From the NCBI GenBank assembly GCA_965200175.1, contig OZ241345.1, positions 496,001-560,000 of the forward strand: a stretch of DNA of 64,000 nucleotides, written 5' to 3'. Positions 15,647 through 23,470 of this stretch are shown piece after piece. The DNA comes from Azophilus sp026709365 (lineage in GTDB: Bacteria; Pseudomonadota; Gammaproteobacteria; Pseudomonadales; Azotimanducaceae). The notes under the pieces were generated by a model, which ran no database searches, was not told where the DNA came from, and saw nothing but the letters and a program-made list of their open reading frames with translations. The translations under genes were made by a program, and so were the position numbers. Position 1 is the stretch's first letter, and every line of letters begins with the position of its first letter.

Positions 15647-16528
15647 ATGTCAACCAACGTAATCTCGCTGCAAACCCTCTCCCCGGGAGCGGACTTGGAC
15701 AGCTACGTGCAGACCATCAGCGCCTTCCCCATTCTCTCCCCGGAGGAGGAGCGGGCGTTGGCCGAGCGCTTCTACCACGACAATGACCTCGAAGCCGCCC
15801 GCCAGCTGGTGCTCTGCCATCTGCGCTTCGTGGTTCACTTGGCCCGCTCCTACAAAGGGTACGGGCTGCCCCAGGCAGACCTGATCCAAGAAGGCAACGT
15901 GGGGTTGATGAAGGCCGTCAAGCGTTTCAACCCACAGGTGGGCGTGCGGTTGGTGTCCTTCGCCGTGCATTGGATCAAGGCCGAAATGCACGAGTACATC
16001 CTGCGCAACTGGCGCATCGTCAAGGTGGCCACCACCAAAGCCCAGCGCAAGCTGTTCTTCAACCTGCGCAGCGCCAAGAAGCGCTTGGCTTGGCTCAACG
16101 CAGCGGAAACCAAGGCCGTGGCCGACGAGCTGGGCGTGCCCGAGGCGGAGGTCTCGCGCATGGAAAGCCGGCTGGCCGGAGTGGACGTTGCCTTCGACGG
16201 CGTGGATTCGGACGACGATGCCAGCGCTCCGGCCCACTATCTGCCAGCCAGCAGCGCCAACCCGGCCGATCTGGTGGCCAGCGAGGACTGGCTTGACGTC
16301 TCCCGTGCCCGGCTGGGCCAAGCCATTGCCAACTTGGACGAGCGCAGCCGGGACATCATCCGAGCTCGCTGGCTGGATGAGGACAAGACCACCCTAATGG
16401 ACCTGGCCGAGCGCTACGGCGTCTCCGCGGAGCGCATTCGCCAGTTGGAGAAGAACGCCCTCAAGAAGCTTAAGGCCGCAGTGGCCATTGACGAGGCGCC
16501 GGACCAGCGCGACCGAGCGGCCGCTTAG
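15647..16528 (+). CDS. rpoH: Heat-shock sigma factor RpoH (sigma32)
   Basis: Alternative sigma factor directing heat-shock transcription. Regions 2.1-2.4 are intact: LCHLRFVVHLARSYKGYGLPQADLIQEGNVGLMKAVKRF and VRLVSFAVHWIKAEMHEYILRNWRIVKVATTKAQRKLFFNLR, the last nine residues being the sigma32-specific RpoH box. Region 4.2 (ERYGVSAERIRQLEKNALKKLK) closes the 293-aa protein. The frame extends upstream, but ATG 15647 (MSTNVISL) matches the family. In related genomes rpoH follows ftsX directly; here it is 12.8 kb away, behind its own candidate promoter. An htpX promoter matching its recognition sequence is at 11.36 kb. Confidence 0.96.
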   Translation: MSTNVISLQTLSPGADLDSYVQTISAFPILSPEEERALAERFYHDNDLEAARQLVLCHLRFVVHLARSYKGYGLPQADLIQEGNVGLMKAVKRFNPQVGVRLVSFAVHWIKAEMHEYILRNWRIVKVATTKAQRKLFFNLRSAKKRLAWLNAAETKAVADELGVPEAEVSRMESRLAGVDVAFDGVDSDDDASAPAHYLPASSANPADLVASEDWLDVSRARLGQAIANLDERSRDIIRARWLDEDKTTLMDLAERYGVSAERIRQLEKNALKKLKAAVAIDEAPDQRDRAAA

Positions 16529-16553
16529 GCCGCAATCCCCCCCCCCCTTTTTT
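16517..16553 (+). terminator. Hairpin plus C11T6 tract after rpoH
   Basis: GCGGCC (16517-16522), loop of five containing the rpoH stop, GGCCGC (16528-16533), then AAT, eleven C and six T (16548-16553). It looks like an intrinsic terminator with a C-tract inserted before the T-tract, which is unusual and may impair function. The long C run is also a place where assemblies err. Confidence 0.45.
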
Positions 16554-16592
16554 CCGCAGCCCTCACTGCACAAACGAACCCTTCCTGCCCCG

Positions 16593-17285
16593 ATGGATGG
16601 GAACGCCTCGCCAACTGCAAAGAGCGAAGCTTCGCTCACGCGAAACCACAACGGACCGAAGATCCGCCGCCGGGGCCGCATGACCCAAGGCCAGCGGCGG
16701 GCGCTTGAGCAACTGGCCCCGCGCTACCTCGTCGATCCCGAACCGAACCAGTGGCCGGCCGTCTTCGGACGCAACGCGCCGCTTGGCGTCGAGATCGGCT
16801 TCGGCATGGGGCAGGCCACCTTGGACTGGGCCGCCAGCCAGCCCCAGTTGAACATCGTGGGCATCGAGATCTACCGGCCCGGCATCGGCGCCCTGCTGGC
16901 CGGCATCGAGCGCTTGGGGCTGCCCAATCTGCGCTTGCTCGAAGGGGATGCGGCGCTGCTGCTCGACAGCAAGTTTGAGGCGGGCAGCCTTGACGAGGCG
17001 CGCATCCTCTTCCCGGACCCGTGGCCAAAGAAGCGCCACCACAAACGCCGCCTGATCCAACCCGACTTTGTCCGGCTGCTGGCTTCCCGGTTGCGGCGCG
17101 GCGGGCGGCTGCTGCTGGCCACGGATGCAGGGGAATACGCCGAGTGGATGGCGGACGTGCTGGCGGCGGAGTCGGCGCTGGCGGTGGCCGCGCCAGACGG
17201 CGAACGGCCCACCACCCGCTTTGAAGACCGGGGACGGCGCTTGGGCCACCGCATCCACGACCTCGCTTATCAGAGGAAGAACTGA
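16593..17285 (+). CDS. trmB: tRNA (guanine46-N7)-methyltransferase TrmB
   Basis: SAM-dependent enzyme that makes m7G46 in tRNA. Conserved parts: RRRGRMTQGQRRAL near the N-terminus, SAM motif I LGVEIGFGMGQATL, GIEIYRPGIGALL, LFPDPWPKKRHHKRRLIQPDFV (active-site FPDPW) and the C-terminal TRFEDRGRRLGHRIHDL. An ATG at 16593 gives about 230 aa; the frame is open further upstream into the end of rpoH, and a later ATG at 16680 would remove part of the conserved N-terminus. Converges with hemW and overlaps its end by 16 bases. Confidence 0.93.
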   Translation: MDGNASPTAKSEASLTRNHNGPKIRRRGRMTQGQRRALEQLAPRYLVDPEPNQWPAVFGRNAPLGVEIGFGMGQATLDWAASQPQLNIVGIEIYRPGIGALLAGIERLGLPNLRLLEGDAALLLDSKFEAGSLDEARILFPDPWPKKRHHKRRLIQPDFVRLLASRLRRGGRLLLATDAGEYAEWMADVLAAESALAVAAPDGERPTTRFEDRGRRLGHRIHDLAYQRKN

Positions 17286-18376
17286 ATAAGGCGGTCGAGG
17301 TGCCGAAGCCCGAAGGCGGTGGCGCGGATTCGGTTCGGCTCCGTCAGGCCATAGGCGGTGGTGCGCGCCCAAATCGGCGCCACCGAAGACCAAGGCAACC
17401 CGCAACGGTCGGTGAAGGCCTGCCGTTCGAGGCCCTCCACCAAGCGCAGCGCGTTCATCATGAATTCGCCCGGCAGTTCCTGGTTCGGCACCGGCGCCTC
17501 CGTCGCCGCGCCGGGGTTCTCAAGATACAGGCGCGGCTGCCGGGGCTTGCCGGTGCGGACTGTCTCCCCGCCGCGGCGGCGTTTTCCCGCCGCCCCGGCG
17601 CCAATGCCCAGGTAGTCGCCGAAGGTCCAGTACCCCAGATTGTGGCGGCACTCGGCGCCGGGCCGGGCATAGGCGGAGATCTCGTAGCGCCGATAGCCTG
17701 CGTTGGCCAGCAGGGCGCGGCCCGCCTGCTCCATGGCGGCAATGGCGCCCTCATCCGGCGTCGGGGGTGGGTGGGCGGCGAAGGCGGTCTTCGGCTCGAT
17801 GGTCAGTTGATACCAGCTTAGGTGGTCGGGGTCGAGCGCAACTGCCCGTTCCAGGTCGGCCAAGGCCTCATCGGCGCTTTGTTCGGGCAAGCCGTACATC
17901 ACATCCAGGTTGATGTTGTGAAAGCCGCCGGCGCGGGCTTCGGCGACCGCCCGCTCGATCTCCTCCGGCCCGTGGATCCGCCCCAAGCGGGCAAGCATGG
18001 CGCCGGAGAATGACTGGGCGCCGATGGACAGGCGGTTGACCCCGGCCTGCCGGTAGGCCCCGAAGGCGCCGCGCTCCACTGCCCCCGGATTGGCTTCCAT
18101 GGTTATCTCGGCGCCCTCGGCCAGCTGGGGCCGCACCCGGTCGAGCAGGGTGCGGATGGCGGCGGCGGAAAACAGGCTCGGCGTGCCGCCGCCCATGAAC
18201 GCCGTCGCAAAGCGCAGATCCCCGGCATTGGCCGCAAAGTCTTCAGTGAGCGCCTCAATGTAGCCGTTCTCATCCAAGGCCCCAGCCAAGGGATGGGAGT
18301 TGAAGTCGCAGTAGGGGCACTTCTTGACGCACCAAGGAAAGTGGACATAGAGGCCGGGGCCCGGCAAGGAGTTCAT
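17270..18376 (-). CDS. hemW: HemW-like radical SAM heme chaperone
   Basis: Radical SAM protein of the HemN-like subgroup (368 aa). The N-terminus MNSLPGPGLYVHFPWCVKKCPYCDF carries CxxxCxYC for the 4Fe-4S cluster; TAFMGGGTPSLF, EANPGAVE, NRLSIGAQSF and NLDVMYGLPEQ follow. HemW binds heme and inserts it into respiratory proteins; it lacks the CxxC of true coproporphyrinogen oxidases. The start overlaps the rdgB stop by four bases (ATGA), so the two are cotranslated. Confidence 0.92.
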   Translation of the reverse strand: MNSLPGPGLYVHFPWCVKKCPYCDFNSHPLAGALDENGYIEALTEDFAANAGDLRFATAFMGGGTPSLFSAAAIRTLLDRVRPQLAEGAEITMEANPGAVERGAFGAYRQAGVNRLSIGAQSFSGAMLARLGRIHGPEEIERAVAEARAGGFHNINLDVMYGLPEQSADEALADLERAVALDPDHLSWYQLTIEPKTAFAAHPPPTPDEGAIAAMEQAGRALLANAGYRRYEISAYARPGAECRHNLGYWTFGDYLGIGAGAAGKRRRGGETVRTGKPRQPRLYLENPGAATEAPVPNQELPGEFMMNALRLVEGLERQAFTDRCGLPWSSVAPIWARTTAYGLTEPNRIRATAFGLRHLDRLIQFFL

Positions 18377-18984
18377 GACCAGCGCCGTTCGCCCAGCTGC
18401 GCAAGCAAGGCGGCGACCGCTTGGCCGCGATGGCTTAAGGCGTTCTTTTCCTCGGGGGCAAGCTCCGCCGAAGTGCGGCCCAGGTGGCGAATCAGGAAGT
18501 GGGGGTCGTAGCCGAAGCCGCCCTCGCCTCTCGGCTGGTCGATGATCCGCCCGCGCCAAGTTCCGGTGGCCAGCAGGGGGGCAGGGTCGTCCGGCCGCTC
18601 GATGAAGACCAAGGCGCAGTGGAACCAAGCGGCGCGGCTGCCCGTCGCGGCGAGCGAGCCGATCAGTTTTCGGTTGTTCTCCGCATCGGTGGCGTCGTCG
18701 CCCGCGTAGCGCGCGGAGTACACGCCGGGTGCGCCGCCCAACGCCGGAACCACCAAGCCCGAGTCGTCGGCGATGGCCGGCAGCTTGGCGCTGCGGCTGG
18801 CATGGCGGGCCTTTTGCAAGGCGTTTTCGACGAAGGTCACCCCGGTTTCCGGCACCGCCGAGATGCCGAGTTCGCCTTGGGCGATCAGCCGGAATCCGAT
18901 GGGGGCCAGCAGCGCCGCCATCTCCCGAAGCTTGCCCGCATTGCCGGTTGCCAGCACCGCCTGCGTGGTTGAGGGTCTATCCAT
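18373..18984 (-). CDS. rdgB: dITP/XTP pyrophosphatase RdgB
   Basis: HAM1-family NTPase that removes dITP and XTP from the nucleotide pool. VLATGNAGKLREM at the N-terminus, ETGVTFVENALQKARHAS, AIADDSGLVVPALGGAPGVYSARYAG (active-site DDSG) and GGFGYDPHFLI, then EKNALSHRGQA near the end. At 203 aa it is typical. ATG 18984 is chosen; a GTG at 19002 is an alternative. In Pseudomonas the next gene upstream would be DUF4426-metW-metX, but here an AAA ATPase intervenes. Confidence 0.93.
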   Translation of the reverse strand: MDRPSTTQAVLATGNAGKLREMAALLAPIGFRLIAQGELGISAVPETGVTFVENALQKARHASRSAKLPAIADDSGLVVPALGGAPGVYSARYAGDDATDAENNRKLIGSLAATGSRAAWFHCALVFIERPDDPAPLLATGTWRGRIIDQPRGEGGFGYDPHFLIRHLGRTSAELAPEEKNALSHRGQAVAALLAQLGERRWS

Positions 18985-19098
18985 CCCGTGAGGAAACGGC
19001 ACTGCGCGCGGCCCGAGGCAGCCGCTCGGAAATTCCGGACGAAAAAGACATCATGCCCATAAACATGCTTTAGCGGATACTGAGTGATTGTGCAAACC

Positions 19099-19175
19099 CG
19101 CGCCTCTCGCCCAGAGGGCGAGAGGCGCGGGCTCGTCGCGCAGGTCAGATTCCGAACTGTTTCTGAACCGGCACA
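19099..19175 (+). repeat. F1 repeat, copy 6, lacking the constant hairpin
   Basis: Variable stem GCCTCTCGCCC/GGGCGAGAGGC (19102-19126), the same as copy 1, joined directly to the tail GGCTCGTCGCGCAGGTCAGA, TTCCGAACTGTTTCTGAACC. The GGAGTTTCGC hairpin is missing, so the two hairpins are separable modules. Confidence 0.85.
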
Positions 19176-19261
19176 GCGCCACATGAGGGTGGAAAACGCA
19201 AGGAAGGCGAGCAGGTCGCGTTCGCATTGCTCCGGGGCCACCTCGTATTCGCGGCCTGCGA

Positions 19262-19286
19262 TCACTGGCCAAAGTGAGAATTGCTG
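19262..19286 (+). repeat. F4 short repeat, copy 2
   Basis: TCACTGGCCAAAGTGAGAAT then TGCTG. Nearly identical to the minus strand of 15381-15407. Located about 75 bases upstream of the AAA ATPase start. Confidence 0.6.
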
Positions 19287-19358
19287 CTGCGCAGCAGCCG
19301 GGCTCCAGCCAAGTCCCGATCCGGGCAGCGATCGGGGTTTCTTGCTAAAGTGCCGAGC

Positions 19359-20684
19359 ATGGCGCTGGTCGATGAAAACTACCGGGACGACTCCAAACTG
19401 CGCGACCAAGATGCCGTCGATGCGGAGCTGTACCTGTCGATGCGGGACCGGGCACCGGCAAACGGGCGCGGCGTGCCCTTCTTTTCAGGACGCGAAGCGG
19501 AGATCGGCGCCTTCCGGGAGATGGCCAACAGCCTGTCGCAGGGCTTGGCCGCCAACGCTTCGATCGTCGTGCAGGGTCCGCCCGGCGTGGGCAAGAGCGC
19601 CCTGATGTGCCAGTTCATGGAGGAGATGCGGTCCCTGCCGCCGGCCGGGGGGCGGCGGTGGCTGCCCGTGCCGCTGTCCGCGGGCGACGCGGAATCGCCG
19701 CCGGACATCGCCGACGCGATCGACGCGGCCATCGTCTCCCGGCTGGCGGCGGACCTGCTGGCATCAGAATCCGCCGAGGCCAGCCTCCTAGAGAGGCTCA
19801 GCGACTATTGGGGCAGGCTCGAGCCGGCGGGGGCGAGGGCCAGGGCCAGGGAGTTCCTGGACCGGGGCGGAAGCGTGCTGGGCTTCTCGCTGGGCGCCTC
19901 GCGCGAGGGACCGCCAAGGTCCGTCGCGCAGGCGGCTGCGCGGCGTCCCGCCTGGCAATCCTGGCAGATCGTGCTGATGATCGACGAGGCGCAGGGCATC
20001 CGGCCCGGCGAGCCCAACGCGGGCGGCGGGACCTTGAGCGCCCTGCACCAGGGCATCGTCAGGGCGCCGGTCTCGTTCTGCGCCTTCGGCCTGCCCGGAA
20101 CGCTGCTGGCGGCGGGCGATGTGGGCGTTTCCCGTCTGGCGGACGGTCGGAGCATCCACCTTCGGGGGCTGGACGACCGGGCCGCCAGGCAGACGGTTGA
20201 CCGGTGCTTCAACGCCTTCGGCGTGCGCGGCGGCGCGGCTTGGCGCGAGGCGATTCTGGCCCGCGCCGCCAACTGGCCGCAGCATCTGGCCGTGTACCTC
20301 AACGCCGCCGTCCGCCAGCTTCGCGAGGCCAGCCCCGAGCGCATGGACGCGGCGGATGCCGATCTCAAGGCCGCCATGCACGAGGGCGACAGGGCGCGCG
20401 CGAACTACTGCCGGCAGCGTATGGCGCGGCTGACGCGCCGCAACATTGAATTCGGCAATCTGGCTAGGGGTCTCGCTCCGCTTTTTGAGGACCGCGAATC
20501 ACGGCTCCCCGCAGCCGCCCTAACAAAAACTGTCAGGGCGGTATCGCCGGATTGGTCGGACGCGGACATCACGCGGTTCGTGCAGGATGCCGAGCACAGC
20601 GGATTCCTGGCGCATGCGGACGACGAAGATGCCTACTTGATGCCCATCCCCTCGTTCGCCCGATACCTGCTCGGCGACGGGTAG
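19359..20684 (+). CDS. Orphan AAA-family ATPase
   Basis: 441 aa with Walker A GPPGVGKS (residues 73-80), Walker B VLMIDEAQ and a sensor-like region SFCAFGLPGTLL, in the style of ORC/Cdc6 or TniB-like ATPases that clamp a partner protein or DNA. The C-terminal part (TKTVRAVSPDWSDADITRFVQDAEHSGFL) could be a winged helix. No partner gene is next to it. It sits between rdgB and the DUF4426-metW operon, which are neighbours in Pseudomonas, so it is probably an acquired gene. A convergent palindrome separates it from DUF4426. Function unknown; defence or mobile-element ATPase are possibilities only. Confidence 0.65.
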   Translation: MALVDENYRDDSKLRDQDAVDAELYLSMRDRAPANGRGVPFFSGREAEIGAFREMANSLSQGLAANASIVVQGPPGVGKSALMCQFMEEMRSLPPAGGRRWLPVPLSAGDAESPPDIADAIDAAIVSRLAADLLASESAEASLLERLSDYWGRLEPAGARARAREFLDRGGSVLGFSLGASREGPPRSVAQAAARRPAWQSWQIVLMIDEAQGIRPGEPNAGGGTLSALHQGIVRAPVSFCAFGLPGTLLAAGDVGVSRLADGRSIHLRGLDDRAARQTVDRCFNAFGVRGGAAWREAILARAANWPQHLAVYLNAAVRQLREASPERMDAADADLKAAMHEGDRARANYCRQRMARLTRRNIEFGNLARGLAPLFEDRESRLPAAALTKTVRAVSPDWSDADITRFVQDAEHSGFLAHADDEDAYLMPIPSFARYLLGDG

Positions 20685-20690
20685 GCGACT

Positions 20691-20714
20691 GGCGCCTTCC
20701 TTAAGGAAGGTGCC
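20691..20714. terminator. Bidirectional palindrome between convergent genes
   Basis: GGCGCCTTCCTT (20691-20702) directly abutting AAGGAAGGTGCC (20703-20714), one mismatch, no loop. It fills the gap between the ATPase stop and the DUF4426 stop and is likely a shared terminator, though without a T-tract. Confidence 0.5.
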
Positions 20715-21140
20715 CTACTCCTCCGCATAAAGGCGCTGCTGAAAGTTCAGGTTGAAGGGGCTGGCCTCCGACGGCGTGATGGTCAGCGAGAAGCGCAGCA
20801 CCTCCTGGTCCGCGTGGCGGACTTCGGCCAGATAGTACACCGCATCGCCCTCGCGCACTTCCTTGAACGTCAGGGGCGAGACTTGGCCGAGCAGGTTCTT
20901 GGCGTGGCCGACGATGGCGCAGGCAGCGCCCCTGCCCGACTCATCGAGCACCGAGATGTTGACGATGGCCAGCCCCGGCCCCCGGCGCAGGCCGTATTGC
21001 TGGGCGAGGCCGGCTTGCACGAAGGTGCTCGGAAAGACGACGTAGTGTGCCTCGAAGCCGCCAAACCGCTGCATCTGCTCGCCGGCTCCGATGCCGGGCA
21101 GCAGGAGCAGCGCCCAAGCCAAGCCCCTCAGCGGCTGCAT
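20715..21140 (-). CDS. DUF4426 periplasmic protein next to metW
   Basis: 141 aa. A signal peptide (MQPLRGLAWALLLLPGIGAGE) is followed by the DUF4426 core: RFGGFEAHYVVFPSTFVQAGLAQQYGL, NISVLDESG, LTFKEVREGDAVYYLAEVRH, and SLTITPSEASPFNLNFQQRLY. This family regularly follows metW in Gammaproteobacteria, but its role is unknown. Its start lies inside the end of metW (overlap of 13 bases), so it belongs to the metX-metW operon. Confidence 0.82.
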   Translation of the reverse strand: MQPLRGLAWALLLLPGIGAGEQMQRFGGFEAHYVVFPSTFVQAGLAQQYGLRRGPGLAIVNISVLDESGRGAACAIVGHAKNLLGQVSPLTFKEVREGDAVYYLAEVRHADQEVLRFSLTITPSEASPFNLNFQQRLYAEE

Positions 21141-21733
21141 GGAGGCCTGCCCAAGCGGTAGAAGGCGATGGCGCCGAAGAGATTGGGCATCAGGTTCATC
21201 AACGGGCGGTTGCGATGGTCGGCGCCGGCGACGAAGCGCTGGATGATGCGCAATCCCTTGTCCCGCACCAGCCGCTCGAAGTCCTTGACGGTACACAGGT
21301 GAATGTTGGGCGTGTCGTGCCAGTCGTGGGGCAGGTGCCGGGCCATGGGCATGCGGCCCTTGAGGAGCAGGTGCCAGCGGCTGCGCCAGTGGCCGAAGTT
21401 CGGGAAGGTGACGATGCATTCCTGGCCGATGCGCAGCATTTCGTCGAGCACCAGCACGGGCATCCGCACCGATTGCAGGGTCTCGGTCATCACCACCATG
21501 TCGAAGCTGTCGTCCGGAAAGTTGGCCAACCCCTGGTCGAGGTTCTGCTCGATCACGTTCACGCCCTTGCCCACGCAGATGGCGATGTTGTCCGGATCAA
21601 CGTCCAAGCCGTAGCCGTTGACCTGCTTTTCGGCCCGCAGCCCGGCCAGCAACTCGCCTTCGCCGCAGCCGAGGTCAAGCACCCGGGCGCCGGGGTTGAT
21701 CAGCTCGGCGATGATCTTCAGGTCAGGACGCAT
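21128..21733 (-). CDS. metW: MetW, methionine biosynthesis methyltransferase-like protein
   Basis: 201 aa SAM-methyltransferase fold. RPDLKIIAELINPGARVLDLGCGEGELLA at the start, GLDVDPDNI, FDMVVMTETLQSVRMP, and TFPNFGHWRSRWHLLLKGRMP, all characteristic of MetW. It works with MetX in homoserine acylation and in some species stimulates MetX. The start overlaps the end of metX by 11 bases. Confidence 0.92.
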   Translation of the reverse strand: MRPDLKIIAELINPGARVLDLGCGEGELLAGLRAEKQVNGYGLDVDPDNIAICVGKGVNVIEQNLDQGLANFPDDSFDMVVMTETLQSVRMPVLVLDEMLRIGQECIVTFPNFGHWRSRWHLLLKGRMPMARHLPHDWHDTPNIHLCTVKDFERLVRDKGLRIIQRFVAGADHRNRPLMNLMPNLFGAIAFYRLGRPPCSR

Positions 21734-22892
21734 CAGCGCTCCCCGCCTCGGCGGCTGCGGCCAGACGATTCATGTAGGCCTTGAGGACGCCGACGTAGCG
21801 CGGCAGCGGCAACAGGAAGGAGTCGTGGCCGTGCGCGGAGTCGATGACGGCGCTGACCACGTTTTTGCCGGCCGCGATCAGCGCATCGACAATCTCCTTG
21901 GAGCGCGCCGCCGAGAAGCGCCAGTCGGTGGAGAACGAGAGCACCAGAAAGTCGGACTGAGCCCGCCGGAGCGCGGCCACCAGATCGCCGCCGCACTCGC
22001 CCGCCGGATCAAAGAGGTCCAGCGCCCGAGTCATCAGCAAGTAGGTGTTGGCGTCAAAGCGCCGGGCAAAGCTGCGCCCCTGATGGCGCAGGTAGCTCTC
22101 CACCTGAAACTCCACGCCGCGGGCCGTGCTGAGATTGCCGGATTTCAGTTCGCGGCCGAACTTCTGCCCCATGCCGGAATCGGACAGGTAGGTGACGTGG
22201 CCGATCATCCGCGCCAGGCCAAGGCCCTGCTCCGGGTTGGCATCGGCTGAGCGGAAGCGCCCGGCTAAGTAGTTCGGGTCCGACGTGATGGCTTGACGGG
22301 CGATTTCGTTGAAGGCGATGTTTTGCGCGGAGAGCTTGGCGGCGCTGGCAATCAGCACCGCGGCGCCGACGCGCGCCGGCTCATCAATGGCCCACTGGAG
22401 GGCCTGCATGCCGCCGAGGCTGCCGCCCACTACCGCCGCGAACCGCTCGATGCCCAGATGGTCGGCCAGCAGGGCTTGGCTGCGCACCCAGTCCTTGACG
22501 GTCACGGCAGGGAAGGCGGGGCCGAAGGCCTCGCCGGTCGCCGGATCCACGGTGGCGGGCCCGGTGCTGCCGTGGCAGCCGCCGAGGTTGTTGGGCGAGA
22601 CGACGAACAGACGGTCGGTGTCCAACGCCTTGCCGGGGCCGATGCAGGCGTCCCACCAGCCGGGCTTGGCATCCGCCTCGGCGTGGTAGCCGGCGGCATG
22701 GTGGCTGCCGGACAGCGCATGGCAAACCAGCACCGCGTTGCTGCGCGCGGCGTTGAGCCGTCCGTAGGTCTCAAAGACCAGTTCAAAGCCGTCCAGGGAT
22801 TCGCCGCACTGCAGCGCGAACTGGCCGGGAACGCGCAGGCGCTGCGGGGTGACGATGCCCACGCTGCCTTCGTGTGCGAAATCTCTGGCCAT
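21723..22892 (-). CDS. metX: Homoserine O-acyltransferase MetX
   Basis: Alpha/beta-hydrolase (389 aa) catalysing the first committed step of methionine synthesis. LVCHALSGSHHAAG, SPNNLGGCHGSTGP, the nucleophile motif GGSLGGMQALQWA and a C-terminal DSAHGHDSFLL with the catalytic His. Proteobacterial MetX proteins that travel with MetW are generally succinyltransferases, but the acyl donor cannot be fixed from the sequence alone. The long frame extends upstream through yggT; ATG 22892 is the family start. Operon order is yggT-metX-metW-DUF4426. Confidence 0.92.
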   Translation of the reverse strand: MARDFAHEGSVGIVTPQRLRVPGQFALQCGESLDGFELVFETYGRLNAARSNAVLVCHALSGSHHAAGYHAEADAKPGWWDACIGPGKALDTDRLFVVSPNNLGGCHGSTGPATVDPATGEAFGPAFPAVTVKDWVRSQALLADHLGIERFAAVVGGSLGGMQALQWAIDEPARVGAAVLIASAAKLSAQNIAFNEIARQAITSDPNYLAGRFRSADANPEQGLGLARMIGHVTYLSDSGMGQKFGRELKSGNLSTARGVEFQVESYLRHQGRSFARRFDANTYLLMTRALDLFDPAGECGGDLVAALRRAQSDFLVLSFSTDWRFSAARSKEIVDALIAAGKNVVSAVIDSAHGHDSFLLPLPRYVGVLKAYMNRLAAAAEAGSADAS

Positions 22893-22918
22893 GCTGGTTT
22901 TGGTTTGGGAAAAGCGGG

Positions 22919-23470
22919 CTAAAACACCGCGCCGAACAGTTGGGGCAGGATGCGCTGCACGATCCCCAGCAGCAGAATGACGAGGATGGGCGAGAAGTCC
23001 AACCCCCCCATCGGCGGGATGATGCGCCGTGCCGGCGCCAGGATCGGTTCGGTGATTTGGTGCAGCAGCTGCAGCGCCGGATGGTAGCGCCCCTGAACGA
23101 GGAAGCTGGCGATGATGAAGATCAGGATGCTCCACCAGAAGAGGTCCAGGAAGCGCAGCAGAACGTGCAGCAGGCTGCCGGTGATGAGCTGCAGCGGGGC
23201 GCTGCCCGTGGATCCGGCGATGAAGCCCAGAATGAAGAACATCAGCCCCGCCGTCACCCAAGCGGCGACGAAGGCGGCCAGGTCCAAGTTCCGGTATGCG
23301 GGCAGCACGGTTCGCAGCGGCCTCAGGATCGGGTCCGTGGCCTTGACGATGCCTTGGGAGACGGGGTTGTAGAAGTCGGCTTGGCAGGCCTGCAGCAGGA
23401 AGCGCGCCATGAAGCCGAAGCAGACTATCTCCAGCAGAAATTGGACAACGAAGTAGAGCACGTTGTTCAT
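22919..23470 (-). CDS. yggT: YggT-family inner-membrane protein
   Basis: 183 aa with two YggT repeats, each two hydrophobic helices: residues 5-28 and 64-90 (MNNVLYFVVQFLLEIVCFG; AAFVAAWVTAGLMFFI), then 100-130 and 160-180. The motif DPILRPLRTVLP is matched by EPILAPARRIIPP in the second repeat, with the GGLDFSPILVILLL signature. The family is linked to osmotic and ion homeostasis and to membrane assembly in plastids; the exact role is unknown. Overlaps the end of proC by four bases. Confidence 0.9.
   Translation of the reverse strand: MNNVLYFVVQFLLEIVCFGFMARFLLQACQADFYNPVSQGIVKATDPILRPLRTVLPAYRNLDLAAFVAAWVTAGLMFFILGFIAGSTGSAPLQLITGSLLHVLLRFLDLFWWSILIFIIASFLVQGRYHPALQLLHQITEPILAPARRIIPPMGGLDFSPILVILLLGIVQRILPQLFGAVF

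Larger units (their letters stand above)
19003..19358. other. Repeat-bearing spacer between rdgB and the AAA ATPase
   Basis: No gene. It contains F1 copy 6 (19099-19175), F4 copy 2 (19262-19286), a perfect 16-bp palindrome GCTGCTGCGCAGCAGC (19283-19298) and a CCCGATC/GATCGGG hairpin (19315-19336). The ATPase begins 22 bases later, so one of these probably overlaps its promoter. Confidence 0.5.

Noticed and set aside
22893..22918. SAM riboswitch ahead of metX
   Set aside because: Only 26 bases separate yggT and metX, too few for any known SAM riboswitch.
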